From Phocaeicola_A sp964432715 (GTDB lineage Bacteria; Bacteroidota; Bacteroidia; Bacteroidales; Bacteroidaceae), in contig CAYSOW010000051.1 in assembly GCA_964432715.1 (NCBI GenBank), forward strand, positions 1-15,609: a DNA stretch of 15,609 bases, in the 5' to 3' direction. Positions 12,612-15,609 of this stretch are shown one piece after another. The notes beneath the pieces are model-generated. The model saw only the letters and a program-made list of their open reading frames with translations. It was not told the origin of the DNA and did not search any database. Each line of letters opens with the position of its first letter. Position 1 is the first letter of the stretch. The position numbers and the translations under genes are program-made.

Positions 12612-14642
12612 TTATTCTCCATACCCACCGGGGGCATTCTGATAATTATCAATCTCCAGACGGAACTGCATCATCTTTTGCAAGTCGTAGACCGGCTGTT
12701 CCTGACCACCGGGAATCGGCTGCTGCGAGAACTGCTGAAAATAGAGCAAACAAGCATCCCGCCACCACACGGCATCCAGGCACTGCCGCTTCAGTCGGCG
12801 CTGCACCTCCCGAAAGAGTTCCTTGTCGACCCACGGCTCCACCGCCGCCCAAGTCTGTTGGAAAGAGCGCACCTGCTCCACCCCCTGCTGATACTTGCCG
12901 CAGAGATTCTCCCACAACGACCTTCCATCCTTCATCCGGAAGTTCCACGACAAGTGATGGAACCAGAGCAAATACCTCTCCGGACAAGTGGTCGGGTCAT
13001 CCAGCGCACTGCGTAAAGGCTCCGGATATTGCGCCACCGCATTACTTCCCGTGCTACTCCGGTTGAACCCCAGTCCCACGCTATCCGCCTTGTGATAGTA
13101 AGAGGGCAGCCAGTCGGGACGCGCCCCCGGCACACTGCACCAAGGCTCCGGTCCGTAATGGTGGCCGAAAGCAAAGAGATGGTGCAAGCCCAAAGGCATC
13201 ATATAGTTCACCGCCGCCTCACGACTCTCCAGCATCATCCGCTTCACGGGAGCCACCAACGCCTCCTTCGAAGAAATCGTCAGTCGTATCCACTCATCGG
13301 CAATGGCTTCCGAAGCGAGCGAAGGCTCCCAAGCCAATCGTCCGAAAGCGTACCAGTTGGCCTGCGCAAAAGGATGTCCGCACCAATTGCGGTCCTCCCC
13401 GATATTCGCCACCCCGGCCACTGCCGACTGCTGCGTCGGTTCCACCTGCTCATAAAATTCCTTCCAGAGCGGAGCCAGGAAGACCAGATGATTCGCCATC
13501 CCCAGATACTCCTGCGTAATCTGAAACTCCGGCATCGTCTTCGTCTGCTTCAATGCCCCGAAGAGCGGCGAGTAAGGCTCCCTCGGCTGAAAGTCGATGG
13601 GCCCGTTCTTAATCTGTAGAATCACATTCTCCCGGAACTTCCCGTCGAGCGGCTGAAACTCCTGATAAGCCTGCTTCGCCCGGTCACTATCCTCCGGGTT
13701 GTAGACAAAGGTGCGCCACATCACCACCCCGTGGTAAGGACGCAAGGCATCCGCCAACAAGTTCGCCCCCTCGGCATGCGTGCGACCGTAGTCACCCGGT
13801 CCCGGTTCCCCTTCCGAATTGGCCTTCACCAAGAAACCGCCAAAGTCGGGAATCAACTTGTAAATCTCCTTCACCTTCTGCTGCCACCACTGCACCACCG
13901 CCGCGTCCAGCGGATCGCCCGTAGGCAACTCGCCCAAGGCCTTCGGCGTGGAGAAGTTCACCGACAGATAGACCTTCACCCCATAAGGGCGAAACAAATC
14001 GGCCAGCACCTTCACCCCCTGCAGATAGTCGCTCGTCAGAATACGCGGAGAAGCGTTGACATTGTTGAGCACCGTACCGTTGATGCCGATGGAAGCATTG
14101 GCCCGGGCATATTGCCGATAGCGTGCCGCCAGGGAATCCGGCAAAGCCGCAGCACCCCGGTTCAGCACCTCCCATTTCCAGAGTGAACGACCGGCGAAAC
14201 CGCGTTCCACCGTACCGTTCAGATTGTCCCAATGGTTCAGCAAGCGCCGTTCCATGCAAGGATTGGAGCACACATCTTCGGGAAGTTCCACCTGCAACGC
14301 CTGCAAGCGCAGCAAGTGATAGACCCCATAGAGCAAACCCGCCTCTGAGGGAGAGGTGATACGAATGCCCTTTGCCGTACGCTGCATCAGAAAACCTTCC
14401 GACTGCAGCCGGGCCTCCTTTGCCTTGCGGAGCACCACCGGCGCTCCCTTCCATCCGTTGCGCAGTTCCACCCGGGCCACCTCCAGCGGCGACCGCGCCT
14501 CAGCCTCCTCGCGCAACACGCTACCCACCGACGAATCAGGCGAGTAAGCGCGCAGCCAAAGAGCGCTTCCATCGTCTGCCCATAGCGCAGCGATGGAAGC
14601 GAAAAACAACACAACTATATGAAAGAAACATTTACTGTTCAT
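12612..14642 (-). CDS. GH67 alpha-glucuronidase
   Basis: This 676-residue enzyme with an N-terminal signal peptide (about residues 1-22, HIVVLFFASIAALWA) is probably periplasmic. GH67 enzymes remove (4-O-methyl-)glucuronic acid from the non-reducing end of glucurono-xylo-oligosaccharides. The catalytic residues are identifiable: general acid Glu277 in ANSEGEPGP, and the base pair Asp350 (NGPIDFQPREP) and Glu378 (FQITQEYLG). Their spacing of 73 and 28 residues equals that of Glu292/Asp365/Glu393 in the Cellvibrio enzyme, as I recall it. An N-terminal beta domain (about 30-130) precedes the TIM barrel, and a helical C-terminal domain follows (YLLWFHHLSWNFRMKDGRSLW). The length is normal for the family. 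It is 23 bases downstream of the GH43 gene on the same strand, an operon-like pair, and is the last gene before a hairpin at 12522-12579. Confidence 0.96.
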   Translation of the reverse strand: MNSKCFFHIVVLFFASIAALWADDGSALWLRAYSPDSSVGSVLREEAEARSPLEVARVELRNGWKGAPVVLRKAKEARLQSEGFLMQRTAKGIRITSPSEAGLLYGVYHLLRLQALQVELPEDVCSNPCMERRLLNHWDNLNGTVERGFAGRSLWKWEVLNRGAAALPDSLAARYRQYARANASIGINGTVLNNVNASPRILTSDYLQGVKVLADLFRPYGVKVYLSVNFSTPKALGELPTGDPLDAAVVQWWQQKVKEIYKLIPDFGGFLVKANSEGEPGPGDYGRTHAEGANLLADALRPYHGVVMWRTFVYNPEDSDRAKQAYQEFQPLDGKFRENVILQIKNGPIDFQPREPYSPLFGALKQTKTMPEFQITQEYLGMANHLVFLAPLWKEFYEQVEPTQQSAVAGVANIGEDRNWCGHPFAQANWYAFGRLAWEPSLASEAIADEWIRLTISSKEALVAPVKRMMLESREAAVNYMMPLGLHHLFAFGHHYGPEPWCSVPGARPDWLPSYYHKADSVGLGFNRSSTGSNAVAQYPEPLRSALDDPTTCPERYLLWFHHLSWNFRMKDGRSLWENLCGKYQQGVEQVRSFQQTWAAVEPWVDKELFREVQRRLKRQCLDAVWWRDACLLYFQQFSQQPIPGGQEQPVYDLQKMMQFRLEIDNYQNAPGGYGE

Positions 14643-14665
14643 CTCAATCGGTTATAAGAGACACC

Positions 14666-15609
14666 TTACTCCTTGTCGATGCCCGGCGTCGGCAAGATCC
14701 GTCCGTCGGCATCGTAGAAGATTTCACACACCTTCAAGCTACGCAGCCACGTCTTGCCCTGCGAAGGCACACAGTCGTGATGGAACAGGTACCAATGCCC
14801 CTTATATTCCACGATGGAATGATGGGTGGTCCATCCCACCACCGGTGTCAGAATCACGCCCTGATAGACAAACGGTCCGTAGGGCGAATCACCGACAGCA
14901 TAGCACAGGCGATGCGTATCACCGGTGGAGTACGAGAAATAGTACTTTCCATTGTACTTGTGCATCCAGGAAGCCTCAAAGAAGCGGCGTTCCTTATCGC
15001 CCGCCGTCAACGGTTTTCCCTCGGCATCCGTCACCACCACCGCACGCGGTTCCTCGGCAAACTGCAGCATATCCTTGCTCAGCTTCACCACTCTCGGCGG
15101 AATGGCCGGTTCGTCATCCTCCGGGAAGACAGCACTCTCCAGCGCCTTGTTGTTGCGATAACGCTGCAACTGTCCGCCCCAGATACCTCCGAAGTAGAGG
15201 TAGTAATCGTCGCCCTCCTGCAAGATGGCCGGGTCGATACTGTAACTACCTCTCACCGGATCGGGCTGCGGAACGAACGGTCCCTCCGGACGGTCGGCAA
15301 TTGCCACCCCCAAACGGAAGATATCATTCTGATCCTTCAGCGGGAAGTACATATAATACTTACCCCCCTTCTCTGCCACATCACAATCCCACAACTGTCG
15401 TCCGGCCCAAGGAATATCCTCCACCTTCAGCACCACGCCGTGGTCCACCACTTCGCCCTGCATCACATCGTCGGTAGAAAAGACATGATAATCCTTCATA
15501 TTAAAGTGGTCGCCGTTGTCATTCTCGGGAATACCACTCTCCCAGTCGTGCGAGGGATAGATATAGACACGATCGTTAAACACATGTACGGCAGGGTCGG
15601 CCATATAGT
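14666..15609 (-). CDS. GH43 family glycoside hydrolase (partial; start beyond right edge)
   Basis: The frame is open to the right edge; the Met at 15604 is internal (preceded by an in-frame Tyr codon, giving YMADPAVHVF), so the true start and any signal peptide lie outside. At least 313 residues are present. The fold is a five-bladed propeller of the GH43 type. The three acidic catalytic residues, counted from that Met, are base Asp3 (ADPAVHVF), modulator Asp124 (YSIDPAIL) and acid Glu210 (FFEASWMHKY). GH43 enzymes are mostly beta-xylosidases or alpha-L-arabinofuranosidases; which activity this one has cannot be told here. Together with the adjacent GH67 it suggests xylan side-chain and backbone processing. 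The C-terminus ends soon after the propeller (TPGIDKE), so there is no second C-terminal domain. Confidence 0.92.
   Translation of the reverse strand, partial: YMADPAVHVFNDRVYIYPSHDWESGIPENDNGDHFNMKDYHVFSTDDVMQGEVVDHGVVLKVEDIPWAGRQLWDCDVAEKGGKYYMYFPLKDQNDIFRLGVAIADRPEGPFVPQPDPVRGSYSIDPAILQEGDDYYLYFGGIWGGQLQRYRNNKALESAVFPEDDEPAIPPRVVKLSKDMLQFAEEPRAVVVTDAEGKPLTAGDKERRFFEASWMHKYNGKYYFSYSTGDTHRLCYAVGDSPYGPFVYQGVILTPVVGWTTHHSIVEYKGHWYLFHHDCVPSQGKTWLRSLKVCEIFYDADGRILPTPGIDKE

Noticed and set aside
12540..14186. Several plus-strand frames opposite GH67
   Set aside because: They are antisense to an intact GH67 gene with all catalytic residues at the expected spacing, and are rich in Arg/His/Pro low-complexity runs.

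Overview
The window looks like a chromosomal segment of a gut Bacteroides or a close Bacteroidales relative. The evidence is the recurrent Bacteroides-type -7 promoter element TAnnTTTG upstream of most genes, weak or absent Shine-Dalgarno sequences, lipoproteins with a Cys-Ser-Ser-Glu head typical of surface export in this group, a fimbrillin-like domain, M64 and S9 peptidases, and a GH67/GH43 pair of the kind found in xylan utilization loci. I see no rRNA, tRNA, CRISPR array, insertion sequence or phage gene. No intergenic gap exceeds about 225 bases.

Layout. Positions 1-3118 (minus strand) hold two tandem paralogs encoding surface lipoproteins with an N-terminal fimbrillin-like domain and a C-terminal M64-type metallopeptidase. 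The downstream copy is cut by the left edge. Positions 3342-3944 (+) encode an unrecognised 200-residue protein that converges, 4 bases apart, on a UPF0324/YeiH-type membrane transporter (3949-4986, -). Divergent from the transporter is a secreted S9 (DPP IV-like) serine peptidase (5167-7614, +). A perfect 18-bp hairpin separates it from a convergent RsmF-type rRNA m5C methyltransferase gene (7714-9117, -). Divergent from that is a thyA-folA operon (9219-10531, +), whose last stop codon overlaps that of a convergent Lrp/AsnC regulator (10528-11022, -). A third, stand-alone secreted M64 peptidase follows (11195-12484, +). A hairpin then separates it from a minus-strand GH43-GH67 pair (12612 to the right edge), probably the end of a glucuronoxylan utilization cluster.

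How the genes work together. thyA and folA form a functional unit: thymidylate synthase turns methylene-THF into DHF, and DHFR regenerates THF. GH43 and GH67 would cooperate in removing (methyl)glucuronic acid and arabinose or xylose from xylo-oligosaccharides. The remaining genes look like independent single-gene units, most with their own promoter.

The most notable feature is the tandem lipoprotein pair. The two genes align without gaps over 1010 bp. They differ at about 59 of 221 bp in the 5' part (signal peptide and start of the mature protein), and are then identical base for base over 789 bp up to the window edge. This sharp mosaic boundary suggests recent gene conversion or a recombinational duplication. 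The complete copy also carries an unusual HExxxH zinc motif where the stand-alone M64 gene in the same window has the ordinary HExxH.
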